Of a DNA stretch of 64,000 nucleotides, positions 32,844 through 41,306 are shown in pieces. A program made the translations under genes and the position numbers. Source of the DNA: Microbacterium pygmaeum (lineage in GTDB: Bacteria > Actinomycetota > Actinomycetes > Actinomycetales > Microbacteriaceae). The notes beneath the pieces were generated by a model. The model was given only the letters and a program-made list of their open reading frames with translations. It was not told where the DNA came from and searched no databases. Position 1 is the first letter of the stretch; every line of letters starts with the position of its first letter. Location: positions 2,294,001 to 2,358,000 of the forward strand of contig NZ_LT629692.1 in assembly GCF_900100885.1 (NCBI RefSeq), read 5' to 3'.

Positions 32844-33608
32844 GTGGCCTCTGGCGCCCCTCGACCGCGTGCGTCGAGCGAGAAGACCAAGCCCAGCGTC
32901 TTCTGGCCGCTCGGCGGAATCGTCGTTCCGCTCGTCGGCATCTTCGCCAGGCTCGAGATCCGAGGCGGTGAGAACCTGCCGCGGGAGGGCGCCTACGTCG
33001 TGGCCCCGAACCACATCACCGAGTTCGACCCGCTGACGATCGCCGTCGTCGTCTGGCGACTCGGCCGCGCCCCCCGCTTCATGGCGAAGGAGAGCCTCTT
33101 CAAGGTTCCCGTGCTCGGCTGGGCGCTGCGTGCGACGGGCATGGTGCCGGTGGCGCGGTCGTCGTCGGCGGCCGCGGCGCGCCAGACGATCGAGAGCTCG
33201 GAGCTCCTCGTCGAACACGGGCGGGGCGTGATCGTCTACCCCGAGGGGAGCCTCACGCGCGAGCCTGATCTGTGGCCCATGCGTGGCAAGACGGGCGCGG
33301 CCCGGCTCGCGCTGGCCGGCGACATCCCGGTGATCCCGATCGCGCACTGGGGTGACCAGAAGATCCTGCCCCGCTACGGGAAGCTCAGCCTGTGGCCGTT
33401 GCGCCGACGCGTGCAGGTCCTCGTGGGGCCGCCCGTGGACCTGTCCGCCTACCGGGGCATGCCGACGCAGCCCGCGGCCCTGGTCGCGGCGACCGACGTG
33501 ATCATGGCCGACATCGCCGGACTCCTCTCGGAGCTGCGGGGCGAGCCGGCGCCGGCGGAGCGCTGGAATCCGGCTGCGCACGGGCAGAACGAGACGGGTC
33601 GACTGTGA
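32844..33608 (+). CDS. plsC: 1-acyl-glycerol-3-phosphate acyltransferase (PlsC)
   Basis: The 254-residue protein has the acyltransferase motif NHITEFDPLT (residues about 51-60, H-x4-D), the glycerolphosphate motif YPEGSLTREPDL (about 133) and a hydrophobic N-terminal helix (VFWPLGGIVVPLVGIFARLE). It makes phosphatidic acid at the membrane. GTG start 4 bp after the murA stop. It overlaps gpsA by 4 bp, joining two steps of glycerophospholipid synthesis in one transcript. Confidence 0.92.
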   Translation: MASGAPRPRASSEKTKPSVFWPLGGIVVPLVGIFARLEIRGGENLPREGAYVVAPNHITEFDPLTIAVVVWRLGRAPRFMAKESLFKVPVLGWALRATGMVPVARSSSAAAARQTIESSELLVEHGRGVIVYPEGSLTREPDLWPMRGKTGAARLALAGDIPVIPIAHWGDQKILPRYGKLSLWPLRRRVQVLVGPPVDLSAYRGMPTQPAALVAATDVIMADIAGLLSELRGEPAPAERWNPAAHGQNETGRL

Positions 33609-34741
33609 GCCGTCGGCAGGACTCCGCCCTGCCGCGCGTCGCCGTCATCGGCGCGGGAAGCTGGGGCACCACGTTCGGGAAGATCCTGGCCGACGGCGGC
33701 GCACACGTCACGATGTGGGCGCGCCGACCTGAACTCGCCACCGAGATCAACGAGGCCAAACGCAACAGCGAGTACCTGCCCGGCATCAACCTGCCGCGTG
33801 AGATGTACGCGACCCACCACCTCTCCGAGGCGCTCGACGGCGCCGAGCAGGTCTACCTGTCGATCCCCAGCCAAGCGGTGCGCCAGAACCTCAAGGCCGT
33901 CCGCCCGCTGGTCACCGGCACCGACGCGCCGATCGTCTCCCTCATGAAGGGCGTCGAGCGACGTACGGGTCTGCGCATGAGTCAGGTCATCGAGCAGGAA
34001 CTGCACTGCGATCCGGACCGCATCGCCGTGGCATCCGGCCCGAACCTCGCCCTCGAGATCGCTCGGGAACAGCCGACGGCTGCGGTGATCTCCTCGACGA
34101 GCCAGGAGACGGCGGATGCGGTGGCCCGTCGTGCGCGGAACCACTACTTCCGCACGTTCGTGAACACGGACGTCATCGGAACCGAGTTCGGCGGTGTCCT
34201 CAAGAACCTCATCGCCGTCGCGATCGGCATCGTCGACGGCGTCGGGTACGGCGAGAACACGAAAGCCTCGATCATCACGCGCGGTCTGGTCGAGATGACC
34301 GACTTCGCGGTCGCGCAGGGCGCGCAGGCCGAGACCCTGCAAGGGCTGGCCGGCCTCGGCGACCTGATCGCCACCTGCCAGTCGCCGCTCAGCCGCAACA
34401 ACACCGCGGGCCGGCTGCTCGGGCAGGGCTACAGCTTCCAGGACGTCGTGAAGCAGATGAACCAGACCGCCGAGGGGCTCGCCTCGGTTGCCCCGGTGCT
34501 CCAACTTGCTCGCGAGGCGGGCATCGCGATGCCCATCGTCGAGCAGGTCAAGATGGTGCTGGACGGCACGATGAAACCGCGAGAGATCGCACCCCACCTG
34601 ACGACGGATGACGATGAGCCCCAGGGCGAGAGGACGCAGAATGGACAGGCCGGCGGTGGTGGTGCTCTTTGGAGGTCGCTCCAGCGAACACTCGATCAGT
34701 TCCGCAACGGCGGGCGGCGTTCTCCGCGCGATCAGCCGTGA
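33605..34741 (+). CDS. gpsA: Glycerol-3-phosphate dehydrogenase [NAD(P)+] GpsA, with C-terminal extension
   Basis: A 378-residue protein: NAD loop VAVIGAGSWGTTFGKILAD (about 12-30), ASGPNLALEIAR (about 143), the catalytic Lys in GTEFGGVLKNLIAVAIG (about 195) and GLAGLGDLIATCQSPLSRN (about 246-264). It makes sn-glycerol 3-phosphate for phospholipids, fitting the plsC neighbour. The catalytic part ends near residue 330. The last 45 residues are Gly/Arg/Gln-rich and run 101 bp into ddl in another frame, longer than the family needs. Start GTG overlaps the plsC stop. Confidence 0.93.
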   Translation: MSRRQDSALPRVAVIGAGSWGTTFGKILADGGAHVTMWARRPELATEINEAKRNSEYLPGINLPREMYATHHLSEALDGAEQVYLSIPSQAVRQNLKAVRPLVTGTDAPIVSLMKGVERRTGLRMSQVIEQELHCDPDRIAVASGPNLALEIAREQPTAAVISSTSQETADAVARRARNHYFRTFVNTDVIGTEFGGVLKNLIAVAIGIVDGVGYGENTKASIITRGLVEMTDFAVAQGAQAETLQGLAGLGDLIATCQSPLSRNNTAGRLLGQGYSFQDVVKQMNQTAEGLASVAPVLQLAREAGIAMPIVEQVKMVLDGTMKPREIAPHLTTDDDEPQGERTQNGQAGGGGALWRSLQRTLDQFRNGGRRSPRDQP

Positions 34742-35726
34742 AGCCTACCGGGTGATCCCGGTCGGCATCACCCGCGACGGTGTCTTCGTCCTGGAGGATG
34801 ACGACCCCGGCAAGTTCGCCCTCGACGCCGAGCATCTGCCGGAAGTGGTCGACAACGGGACGCGGATCATCTGGCCCGAAGGCGGTGCCGACCGCGCGCT
34901 GCGTGTTCGTCGCGCCGACGGCGTCATCGACGACCTCGGGGCCGTGGACGTCGTGCTGCCGATCCTGCACGGGGTCCACGGCGAGGACGGCACGATCCAG
35001 GGGTTCCTGAACATCCTCGGCATCCCGTACGCCGGCGGGGGCGTGTTGGATTCCGCCCTGTGCATGGACAAGCACTTCATGAAGATCGTCCTGCAGGCGG
35101 CCGGCGTGCCCGTCTCGCCGTGGGTCACCGTCACGAGCGCGCGGTGGGACCGTGATCCTGAAGCCGTGCGGGCGGATGCGGCTCCGCTGGGACTGCCGGT
35201 GTTCGTGAAGCCGGCGCGGGCAGGCTCGAGCGTCGGCGTGTCCAAGGTGGCCGACCCGACCGAGCTGGAAGGGGCCCTCCGCCTGGCCTTCGCAGAGGAC
35301 GACAAGGTCCTGATCGAAGCCGCCATCGTCGGACGCGAGATCGAGGTCGCCATCCTCGAAGGTCGTAGGGGAGGCGTGTCCCGTGCTTCGCTGCCGGGCG
35401 AGATCGTGCTCACGACCCGGGAGTTCTACGACTTCGAGGGGAAGTACCTCGGCGGAGACGGCGCGGATGTGGTGTGCCCGGCCGACCTGACCGACGCGGA
35501 GATCTCCGCGATCCAGGAGCTCGGCGTCCGTTCTTTCGACGCAGTGGGCGGACGCGGGCTCGCCCGCGTGGACTTCTTCCTGGCCGCCGACGCGCTGTAC
35601 GTCAACGAACTGAACACGATGCCCGGCTTCACACCGATCTCGATGTTCCCCAAATGCTGGATCGCGTCGGGGATGAGCTATTCGGAACTCATCTCCGAGC
35701 TGATCGACACCGCCCTGGAGCGGTAG
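34641..35726 (+). CDS. ddl: D-alanine--D-alanine ligase
   Basis: A 361-residue ATP-grasp enzyme: VVLFGGRSSEHSISSATAGG (residues 7-26), VLPILHGVHGEDGTIQG (about 108), FVKPARAGSSVGVSKV (about 186), GREIEVAILEG and the closing NELNTMPGFTPISMFPKCW (about 322-340). It makes D-Ala-D-Ala for the peptidoglycan stem peptide. ATG 34641 is preceded by GAGAGGACG; the longer frame from 34608 is less likely. Even so, it overlaps gpsA by 101 bp. Confidence 0.95.
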   Translation: MDRPAVVVLFGGRSSEHSISSATAGGVLRAISREAYRVIPVGITRDGVFVLEDDDPGKFALDAEHLPEVVDNGTRIIWPEGGADRALRVRRADGVIDDLGAVDVVLPILHGVHGEDGTIQGFLNILGIPYAGGGVLDSALCMDKHFMKIVLQAAGVPVSPWVTVTSARWDRDPEAVRADAAPLGLPVFVKPARAGSSVGVSKVADPTELEGALRLAFAEDDKVLIEAAIVGREIEVAILEGRRGGVSRASLPGEIVLTTREFYDFEGKYLGGDGADVVCPADLTDAEISAIQELGVRSFDAVGGRGLARVDFFLAADALYVNELNTMPGFTPISMFPKCWIASGMSYSELISELIDTALER

Positions 35727-35732
35727 CGGCGT

Positions 35733-36218
35733 CTACGGCGCGGGCAGGAGCGTCTCTGTGGACGTGCACTGTCCGTCCACCGGCAACTGCGACACGCTCG
35801 TGGAGAGCCGGTCCAGCACGTCGTTGCCGGAGACGATCTCGTTGTCGTAGAACACCTGGACGGCCGGGGTGCGGCCGTACGTTGTGACCAGGAATCTCGG
35901 TGCCGCCGACTCGTCGACGATCCAGTCCACGCCGCCGATCGTGATGCACTTCTCCTCGGTCGGGCCGGGAGCGCTGACCCCGCACGTGACCAGGACCGCT
36001 GCGGGATCACCCCAGGCGCCCGTGGCCTGCGCATCGGTCCACCGGCGGATCTGACCGTCGATCTCGCCGGGCAGCCGCACCGTGACATCGGCGCACAGCG
36101 GATCATCGGCATCGGCCGCCGCTTCCATCGACACGGTGGACGAGCACCCGGACAGAGCGAACCCGGCGAGCGTGCAGGCGATCACCGCGGCCGCGGCGAC
36201 GGGAATTCGGGAACGCAT
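35733..36218 (-). CDS. DUF3515 lipoprotein
   Basis: The 161-residue protein has a signal peptide with lipobox LSGC (Cys about 25). It then follows the actinobacterial DUF3515 pattern: PLCADVTVRLPGEIDG, GAWGDPAAVLVTCGV (about 72), DWIVDESAAPRFLVTTYGRT and VFYDNEIVSGNDVLDRLS. The family is envelope-located with no assigned function and often sits next to ddl and thiL, as here. It is leaderless from the shared AGGCTAGCCT element and ends 7 bp from the ddl stop. Confidence 0.88.
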   Translation of the reverse strand: MRSRIPVAAAAVIACTLAGFALSGCSSTVSMEAAADADDPLCADVTVRLPGEIDGQIRRWTDAQATGAWGDPAAVLVTCGVSAPGPTEEKCITIGGVDWIVDESAAPRFLVTTYGRTPAVQVFYDNEIVSGNDVLDRLSTSVSQLPVDGQCTSTETLLPAP

Positions 36219-36240
36219 GGCTCCAGGCTAGCCTGGGCGG
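36219..36240. promoter_or_regulatory. Palindromic bidirectional -10 for DUF3515 and thiL
   Basis: The 22-bp gap between two divergent ATGs is 6 nt, the palindrome AGGCTAGCCT (36225-36234), and 6 nt. Each strand reads TAGCCT followed by 6 nt and ATG, so one element can launch two leaderless mRNAs. Confidence 0.7.
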
Positions 36241-37230
36241 ATGAGCGCGGACGCCGGCGACCTGACCGTGGGCGAGCTGTCCGAGGGGCGGATCCTGCGG
36301 CGCATCCTGAATGTCCTCGGCCCCTCCTCTGCGCTGGTCGGCCCCGGCGATGACGCCGCGGTGATCGCCGCTCCGGGCGGTTCGGTGGTCGCCACGACCG
36401 ACACGCTCGTGCACGGGCCCGACTTCCGTCTGGCGTGGTCGAGCGGATTCGACCTGGGCTGGAAGGCGGCCGCCGTCAACCTCGCCGACATCGCCGCCAT
36501 GGGCGCTCGCCCCACCGCGTTGCTGGTCGCGCTGGCTCTGCCGAACAGCACGCGGGTGTCGTTCGTCGAGGAGTTCGCCGCCGGCCTTCGTGGCGCATGC
36601 GATGCGCTCGCACCCGGCTGTGCGGTCGAGGGGGGAGACCTCACCGTTTCGGACACGCTGACGATCGCGGTGACGGCGCTCGGATCTCTGGACGGCCGAG
36701 CGCCCGTGCTGCGCAGCGGTGCTCGCGTTGGAGAGGTCGTCGCCGTCGCGGGCGAGCTCGGGCACGCGGCATCCGGCCTCGCCATTCTCTTCGAGCGCTT
36801 CACCGACGCCGACGGTCACCCGCTTCCCCTCGATGTGCCGTCCGGTCGGGACGGGCAGGCGGTGCTCGCGCAACTGCGCCCCAGCCCGCCCATCGCCCTG
36901 GGGACGACCGCGGCGGTGCGCGGTGCATCCGCGATGATTGACGTCTCGGACGGCCTGGCGCTGGATGCGGCACGGATGGCGGATGCCTCGGGCGTGAGCA
37001 TCGACATCCACTCGCGCCTGCTGCCGGACGATGTGCGGACCGCACTGACCGGCGGAGAGGATCACGCGCTGCTGGCGACCTTTCCCGCCGAGCTCGTCCC
37101 AGACAGCGGGTTCCGCCCGATCGGGCGCGTGATCGCCCGCACCGGTGATCCCGTCCTCCTCGACGGACGGCCTTTCGGCGGCAGGACAGGCTGGGACCCC
37201 TACCGGGATTGGGACTCCGTCACCGGCTGA
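36241..37230 (+). CDS. thiL: Thiamine-monophosphate kinase ThiL
   Basis: A 329-residue enzyme of the PurM/ThiL fold: ALVGPGDDAAVIAAPGGS (about 31-48), TTDTLVHGPDFR (about 55), GWKAAAVNLADIAAMGARPT (about 77-96), VEGGDLTVSDTLTIAVTALG (about 130) and IDVSDGLALDAARMADASG (about 233). It phosphorylates thiamine monophosphate to the active diphosphate. The 3' end overlaps rsmD by 31 bp. Confidence 0.94.
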   Translation: MSADAGDLTVGELSEGRILRRILNVLGPSSALVGPGDDAAVIAAPGGSVVATTDTLVHGPDFRLAWSSGFDLGWKAAAVNLADIAAMGARPTALLVALALPNSTRVSFVEEFAAGLRGACDALAPGCAVEGGDLTVSDTLTIAVTALGSLDGRAPVLRSGARVGEVVAVAGELGHAASGLAILFERFTDADGHPLPLDVPSGRDGQAVLAQLRPSPPIALGTTAAVRGASAMIDVSDGLALDAARMADASGVSIDIHSRLLPDDVRTALTGGEDHALLATFPAELVPDSGFRPIGRVIARTGDPVLLDGRPFGGRTGWDPYRDWDSVTG

Positions 37231-37826
37231 TCCTCGCCGGTGGGCGGATCGGTCGGCGTGTCGATCGTATGCAGCCGCGCCCACCACAGCGTCGTGTCGC
37301 CATAGCGCTTGTTCCGGAGATGCTCCAGCTCGGCAGGGAGCGCCGGCTCGGGGGAGCGCGATGCGCGCTCGATCACCACGAGGGCGTCCGATCGGAGGGA
37401 TGCTGTCAGCAGCCGAAGCGTCTCGGACAGCTCCGCTTCGCCGATGTCGTACGGCGGATCGACGAAGACGAGATCGAACGGCCCGCGCGGGCCGCCCAGA
37501 TATGCGGCCACGGCCGCACGGTGCACGCGGATCGCCCGATCGCGTCCGACGGATCTGCCGACGCGAGCTGCGTTGCGCTCCACGACGGCGGCGGCCCGAG
37601 GAGATCGTTCGACCAGATCGGCCGATGCCGCACCCCGGCTCACGGCCTCCAGCCCGAGTGCCCCCGAGCCGGCGTACAGATCGAGGACGACCGCGCCCCG
37701 CAGCGCCTCGACCGATTCGAGCGCGCCGAACAGCGATTCGCGCACCCGGTCACTGGTCGGCCGGGTGCCCGCGTCCGGCACCTCGAGCGGAATCGATCCG
37801 GCACGTCCCGAGATGATCCGCGTCAC
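37200..37826 (-). CDS. rsmD: 16S rRNA (guanine966-N2)-methyltransferase RsmD
   Basis: A 208-residue methyltransferase: MTRIISGRAGSIPLEVP, TSDRVRESLFGALES (about 24), the SAM-binding VLDLYAGSGALGLEAVSRGA (about 47-66) and the catalytic FVDPPYDIGEAEL (about 121). It modifies G966 of 16S rRNA. TATGGT (37833-37838) lies 6 nt before the GTG, a leaderless layout. It is convergent with thiL. Confidence 0.93.
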   Translation of the reverse strand: MTRIISGRAGSIPLEVPDAGTRPTSDRVRESLFGALESVEALRGAVVLDLYAGSGALGLEAVSRGAASADLVERSPRAAAVVERNAARVGRSVGRDRAIRVHRAAVAAYLGGPRGPFDLVFVDPPYDIGEAELSETLRLLTASLRSDALVVIERASRSPEPALPAELEHLRNKRYGDTTLWWARLHTIDTPTDPPTGEDQPVTESQSR

Positions 37827-37915
37827 ACGATCACCATAGCCGGGACGACCACGGGCCCACCCCTATGCTCGGAGACAGTCGCCCTCGACCTCCTCGACAG
37901 ATTCGGAATCGTTCG

Positions 37916-38512
37916 ATGCACATGAGCCGCCCACGCACACTGTCCACCGTCCTGCTCGCGGCTGCGGTCGCCGTCGCGCTGAGTGCGTGCGCGAGCGGCG
38001 CTGTCACCCCGACCGCGTCGCCGACGCCGACTCCGACTCCCACGGCGACCGAGACCCTCACGCCCGAGCCGACGGACCCACCCGCACCGACGGTGGCGCC
38101 CGCGAATCTGCCGACCGACTGCACGACGCTGGGTACCGAGTCGGTGCGCCAGGACACGGTGGGCGACCTCACGCTGCAGAGCGACGGGACCGGGTTCGTG
38201 CGACCGGCACCGAACAACGCGCAGCTCGCGCTCGGCTGCGACTGGATCCTCGACGAGGTCGCCGGCGTCCTGCTGCTGATCAGCACGGCCGATCCGGCCG
38301 AGGTCTCCGCCGCCGCGGACGCGCTCCCGGCCGCCGGCTGGACGTGTGCGGTCTCGGACGACTTCGGCGCGACCTACTGCTCCATGACCGGAGACAACCC
38401 CAGCGAAGAGGATGCGGTCGTGGCCCGTGACGGGGTGTGGATCTATCTGGAGACGTACAACCGCAACGGCAACGCGTTCCTCTCCGACATCGCGACCCAG
38501 ATCTGGGGCTGA
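37916..38512 (+). CDS. Hypothetical lipoprotein
   Basis: A 198-residue protein with a lipoprotein signal (LSTVLLAAAVAVALSAC, Cys about 26), a Thr/Pro/Glu-rich spacer (TPTPTPTATETLTPEPTD) and a 130-residue domain with four Cys (LPTDCTTLG, LGCDWILDE, WTCAVSDDF, TYCSMTGDN), which could form two disulfides. It ends FLSDIATQIWG. No named family recognised. TATGCT at 37864-37869 may be the -10; an ATG at 37922 is an equal alternative start. Confidence 0.75.
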   Translation: MHMSRPRTLSTVLLAAAVAVALSACASGAVTPTASPTPTPTPTATETLTPEPTDPPAPTVAPANLPTDCTTLGTESVRQDTVGDLTLQSDGTGFVRPAPNNAQLALGCDWILDEVAGVLLLISTADPAEVSAAADALPAAGWTCAVSDDFGATYCSMTGDNPSEEDAVVARDGVWIYLETYNRNGNAFLSDIATQIWG

Positions 38513-38544
38513 GCACGACGGCGGGGTGCGTCCGCCCTCCTGCC

Positions 38545-38550
38545 TAGACT
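38545..38550 (+). promoter_or_regulatory. -10 hexamer of leaderless recG
   Basis: TAGACT, then cggagt (6 nt), then ATG at 38557. The cggagt could also act as a weak ribosome site. Confidence 0.5.
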
Positions 38551-38556
38551 CGGAGT

Positions 38557-40731
38557 ATGGCCGCCTTCACCCTCGAGTCCCGGCTCGACGGTGCCGTCGG
38601 CGGCAAGACCGCCACGGCGTTGCAGCGCGCCTTCGGGATGAAGTCGGTCGGCGATCTGCTCGCGCACTACCCGCGACGCTACGCGCGTCGGGGCGAGCTG
38701 ACCGAGATCTCGTCGCTGCCGGTCGGTGAGCCGGTGACGATCGTCGCCGAGGTGCGCCGGGCGAGTGAACGGCGGATGCAGAACCGCAAAGGATCCATCC
38801 TCGAGGTGATCATCAGCGACGGCCACGGCGAGCTGTCGCTCACGTTCTTCAATCAGACGTGGCGTATGAAAGATCTCCGGCCGGGACGCCGGGGGATCTT
38901 CGCGGGCAAAGTGGGGGAGTACCGCGGGTCCAAGCAGCTCACGCACCCGGACTACGAGCTCTTCGAGGATGAGCAGACCGCGCGCATGACGGCCGAGGCG
39001 CAGGCGAACCTCCCGATCGCGATCTATCCGGCCACCAGCACGGTCGCCAGCTGGCAGTTGAGCAAGATCATCGAACTGGTGCTGGGCGGGCTGGGACCTG
39101 TCCCCGACCCCCTGCCGGACGAGCTGCGGCAGCGATTCGGGCTGCTCGATGCGCGTACGGCGCTCGAGCGCATCCACCGTCCGGATGTCCCCGAACAGGT
39201 CGAGCCCGCCCGCGAGACGCTGCGCATGCACGAGGCTTTCGTCCTGCAGGTGGCGCTGCTCCAGCAGCGACAGGCGGTGCGCGCGATGTCGGCGACGAGC
39301 CGATCCGCCGGCAGCCTGCTCGAGCGGTTCGACGCGTCGCTGCCGTTCGAACGGACGCCGGATCAGGTCTCGGTGGGCGAGCGGATCGCTCATGATCTCG
39401 AGGGCGACTGGCCGATGAATCGACTGGTGCAGGGCGAGGTCGGCTCCGGCAAGACGCTCGTGGCGCTCCGGGCCATGCTGCAGGTCGCCCAGAGCGGGGG
39501 ACAGTCCGCACTGATCGCGCCCACCGAGGTGCTCGCCGGCCAGCACCTGCGCTCCATCGCGCGGATGCTGGGCCCCCAGCTTGCTCCGGAGCTGATCCCC
39601 ACCCTCCTGACCGGTCAGATGGCGGCGGCGGAGCGCAGGAAGGCGGCGCTGCGGACCGCATCCGGGCAGTCCCGCATCGTGGTGGGCACGCATGCGCTGC
39701 TCAGCGACACCACCACCTTCGCCGATCTCGGGCTCGTGGTGGTCGATGAGCAGCACCGCTTCGGCGTGGAGCAGCGTGAATCGCTGCGCGCGAAAGGCGC
39801 GGCGCCACACGCGCTCGTGCTGACTGCGACGCCGATTCCGCGGACGGTCGCGATGACCGTCTTCGGCGACCTGGACGTCTCCACGATCCGCACCATGCCG
39901 GCCGGACGCGCCGGGATCGAGACGTTCGTGGCTCCGCTCGCCGAGAAACCGGCCTGGTTCTCACGCGTGTGGGATCGCATCGCCGAGGAGGTCGGAAAGG
40001 GTCATCAGGCCTTCGTGGTGTGCGCGGCGATCGACAGCGAGGCGACCAAGAAGGCCGATCGCGTCGATGACACCGCCGACGAACCCGTCGAAGACGTCGC
40101 TGAAGAGGGAGCCCGCACGCGATGGGGTGTGGCCCAGGTCGTCGATCTCCTGTCGCGGCATCCTGCCTTCGCCTCGCTGCGCGTCATGCCCCTGCACGGG
40201 AAGATGCCATCGGACGAGAAGGATGCCATCATGCAGGCCTTCGCCCGCGGCGACATCGACGTGCTGGTGGCCACCACCGTCGTCGAGGTCGGCGTCGACG
40301 TCGCGAACGCCTCCACGATGGCGATCCTCGAGGCCGACCGCTTCGGGGTCTCGCAGCTGCACCAGCTGCGGGGCCGGGTCGGTCGTGGCGGCGTACCCGG
40401 GCTGTGTCTGCTCGTTACCGAGGCCCCTCGGGGAACGCCGGCGCGCGAGCGGGTGGATGCGGTGGCGGCCACCCTCGACGGGTTCGCCCTGGCCGAGGTG
40501 GACCTCGAGCTGCGCGGCGAGGGCGACGTGCTGGGGGATGCCCAGTCCGGCGCACGGTCCTCGCTCCGCCTTCTCCGGGTCGTGCACGACGCTGACCTGA
40601 TCGCCGAGGCCCGCGTCGCCGCCGAGGCGGTGCTCGAGCAGGATCCGGCCCTCGTCCGCCACCCTGGTCTCGCCGCGGCGATCGAGCGCCGTGTGAGCAT
40701 GCAGGAGCGCGCAGCGCTCAGCAAGAGCTGA
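38557..40731 (+). CDS. recG: ATP-dependent DNA helicase RecG
   Basis: A 724-residue superfamily 2 helicase: wedge/OB domain in the first 200 residues (DLLAHYPRRYARRGEL), Walker A GEVGSGKTLVALRAML (about 292), DEQHRFGVEQRESL (about 397), motif III TATPIPRT (about 424), motif V VATTVVEVGVDVANAS (about 570) and motif VI QLRGRVGRGG (about 604). It remodels stalled replication forks and Holliday junctions. A Glu/Asp-rich insert (ADRVDDTADEPVEDVAEEG, about 500) lies between the helicase lobes. coaD follows after 25 bp. Confidence 0.96.
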   Translation: MAAFTLESRLDGAVGGKTATALQRAFGMKSVGDLLAHYPRRYARRGELTEISSLPVGEPVTIVAEVRRASERRMQNRKGSILEVIISDGHGELSLTFFNQTWRMKDLRPGRRGIFAGKVGEYRGSKQLTHPDYELFEDEQTARMTAEAQANLPIAIYPATSTVASWQLSKIIELVLGGLGPVPDPLPDELRQRFGLLDARTALERIHRPDVPEQVEPARETLRMHEAFVLQVALLQQRQAVRAMSATSRSAGSLLERFDASLPFERTPDQVSVGERIAHDLEGDWPMNRLVQGEVGSGKTLVALRAMLQVAQSGGQSALIAPTEVLAGQHLRSIARMLGPQLAPELIPTLLTGQMAAAERRKAALRTASGQSRIVVGTHALLSDTTTFADLGLVVVDEQHRFGVEQRESLRAKGAAPHALVLTATPIPRTVAMTVFGDLDVSTIRTMPAGRAGIETFVAPLAEKPAWFSRVWDRIAEEVGKGHQAFVVCAAIDSEATKKADRVDDTADEPVEDVAEEGARTRWGVAQVVDLLSRHPAFASLRVMPLHGKMPSDEKDAIMQAFARGDIDVLVATTVVEVGVDVANASTMAILEADRFGVSQLHQLRGRVGRGGVPGLCLLVTEAPRGTPARERVDAVAATLDGFALAEVDLELRGEGDVLGDAQSGARSSLRLLRVVHDADLIAEARVAAEAVLEQDPALVRHPGLAAAIERRVSMQERAALSKS

Positions 40732-40744
40732 CGCCCGGCATCGG

Positions 40745-40750
40745 TAGGCT
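40745..40750 (+). promoter_or_regulatory. -10 hexamer of leaderless coaD
   Basis: TAGGCT, then gaacgc (6 nt), then ATG at 40757, in the short gap after recG. Confidence 0.5.
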
Positions 40751-40756
40751 GAACGC

Positions 40757-41254
40757 ATGAGCAGCCGGATCGCCGTCGTCCCCGGATCCTTCGACCCGCC
40801 GACCCTCGGGCACCTCGACGTCATCCGTCGGGCGGCAGCGCTCTACGATCAGCTGCACGTGCTGGTGGTGCACAATCCCGGCAAGGAGGCGATGCTCCCG
40901 ATCGCCCAGCGGCAGACGCTGTTGGAGCAGTCGATCGCCGAGGGCGGTGTCGAAGGAGACGTGATCGTCGCCGCCTGGAGCATGGGACTTCTCGTCGACT
41001 ACGCCACCGACGTCGGCGCGGGTGTGCTGGTCAAAGGCATCCGCTCGCAGGTGGATGTGGCGTACGAGACGCCGATGGCGATCGTGAATCGTCACCTCGC
41101 CCACGTGGAGACGGTGTTCCTGCTGCCCGATCCTGCCCACGCGCTGGTGTCGAGCTCGTTGGTGCGTCAGGTCGCATCGCTTGGTGGGGACGTCTCTCCG
41201 TTCGTTCCGCCGGCGGTGGCGCGGTTCCTCGACACCGGCGCCCGCGACATCTGA
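40757..41254 (+). CDS. coaD: Phosphopantetheine adenylyltransferase CoaD
   Basis: The 165-residue nucleotidyltransferase has VVPGSFDPPTLGHLDVIRRA (residues 6-25, with the TxGH motif), LVKGIRSQVDVAYETPMAIV (about 94) and an ISSTxVR-like VSSSLVRQVASLGGDVS (about 138). It makes dephospho-CoA. A GC-rich hairpin follows the stop. Confidence 0.95.
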   Translation: MSSRIAVVPGSFDPPTLGHLDVIRRAAALYDQLHVLVVHNPGKEAMLPIAQRQTLLEQSIAEGGVEGDVIVAAWSMGLLVDYATDVGAGVLVKGIRSQVDVAYETPMAIVNRHLAHVETVFLLPDPAHALVSSSLVRQVASLGGDVSPFVPPAVARFLDTGARDI

Positions 41255-41271
41255 ACCGTGCGCGCGCACAG

Positions 41272-41293
41272 CCGCCGCCTTCGGCAGCGGCGG
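41272..41293 (+). terminator. Hairpin after coaD
   Basis: CCGCCGC / GCGGCGG, a 7-bp stem with an 8-nt loop CTTCGGCA. It is followed immediately by the -10 TAGGAT of the next gene, so it may separate the two transcripts. Confidence 0.5.
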
Positions 41294-41299
41294 TAGGAT
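41294..41299 (+). promoter_or_regulatory. -10 hexamer of the yceD-rpmF operon
   Basis: TAGGAT, then 7 nt, then GTG at 41307. Confidence 0.45.
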
Positions 41300-41306
41300 T
41301 TCGTGC

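Noticed and set aside
30773..32941. 722-codon open frame on the minus strand
   Set aside because: Shadow of leuD and murA, which are certain genes on the plus strand.
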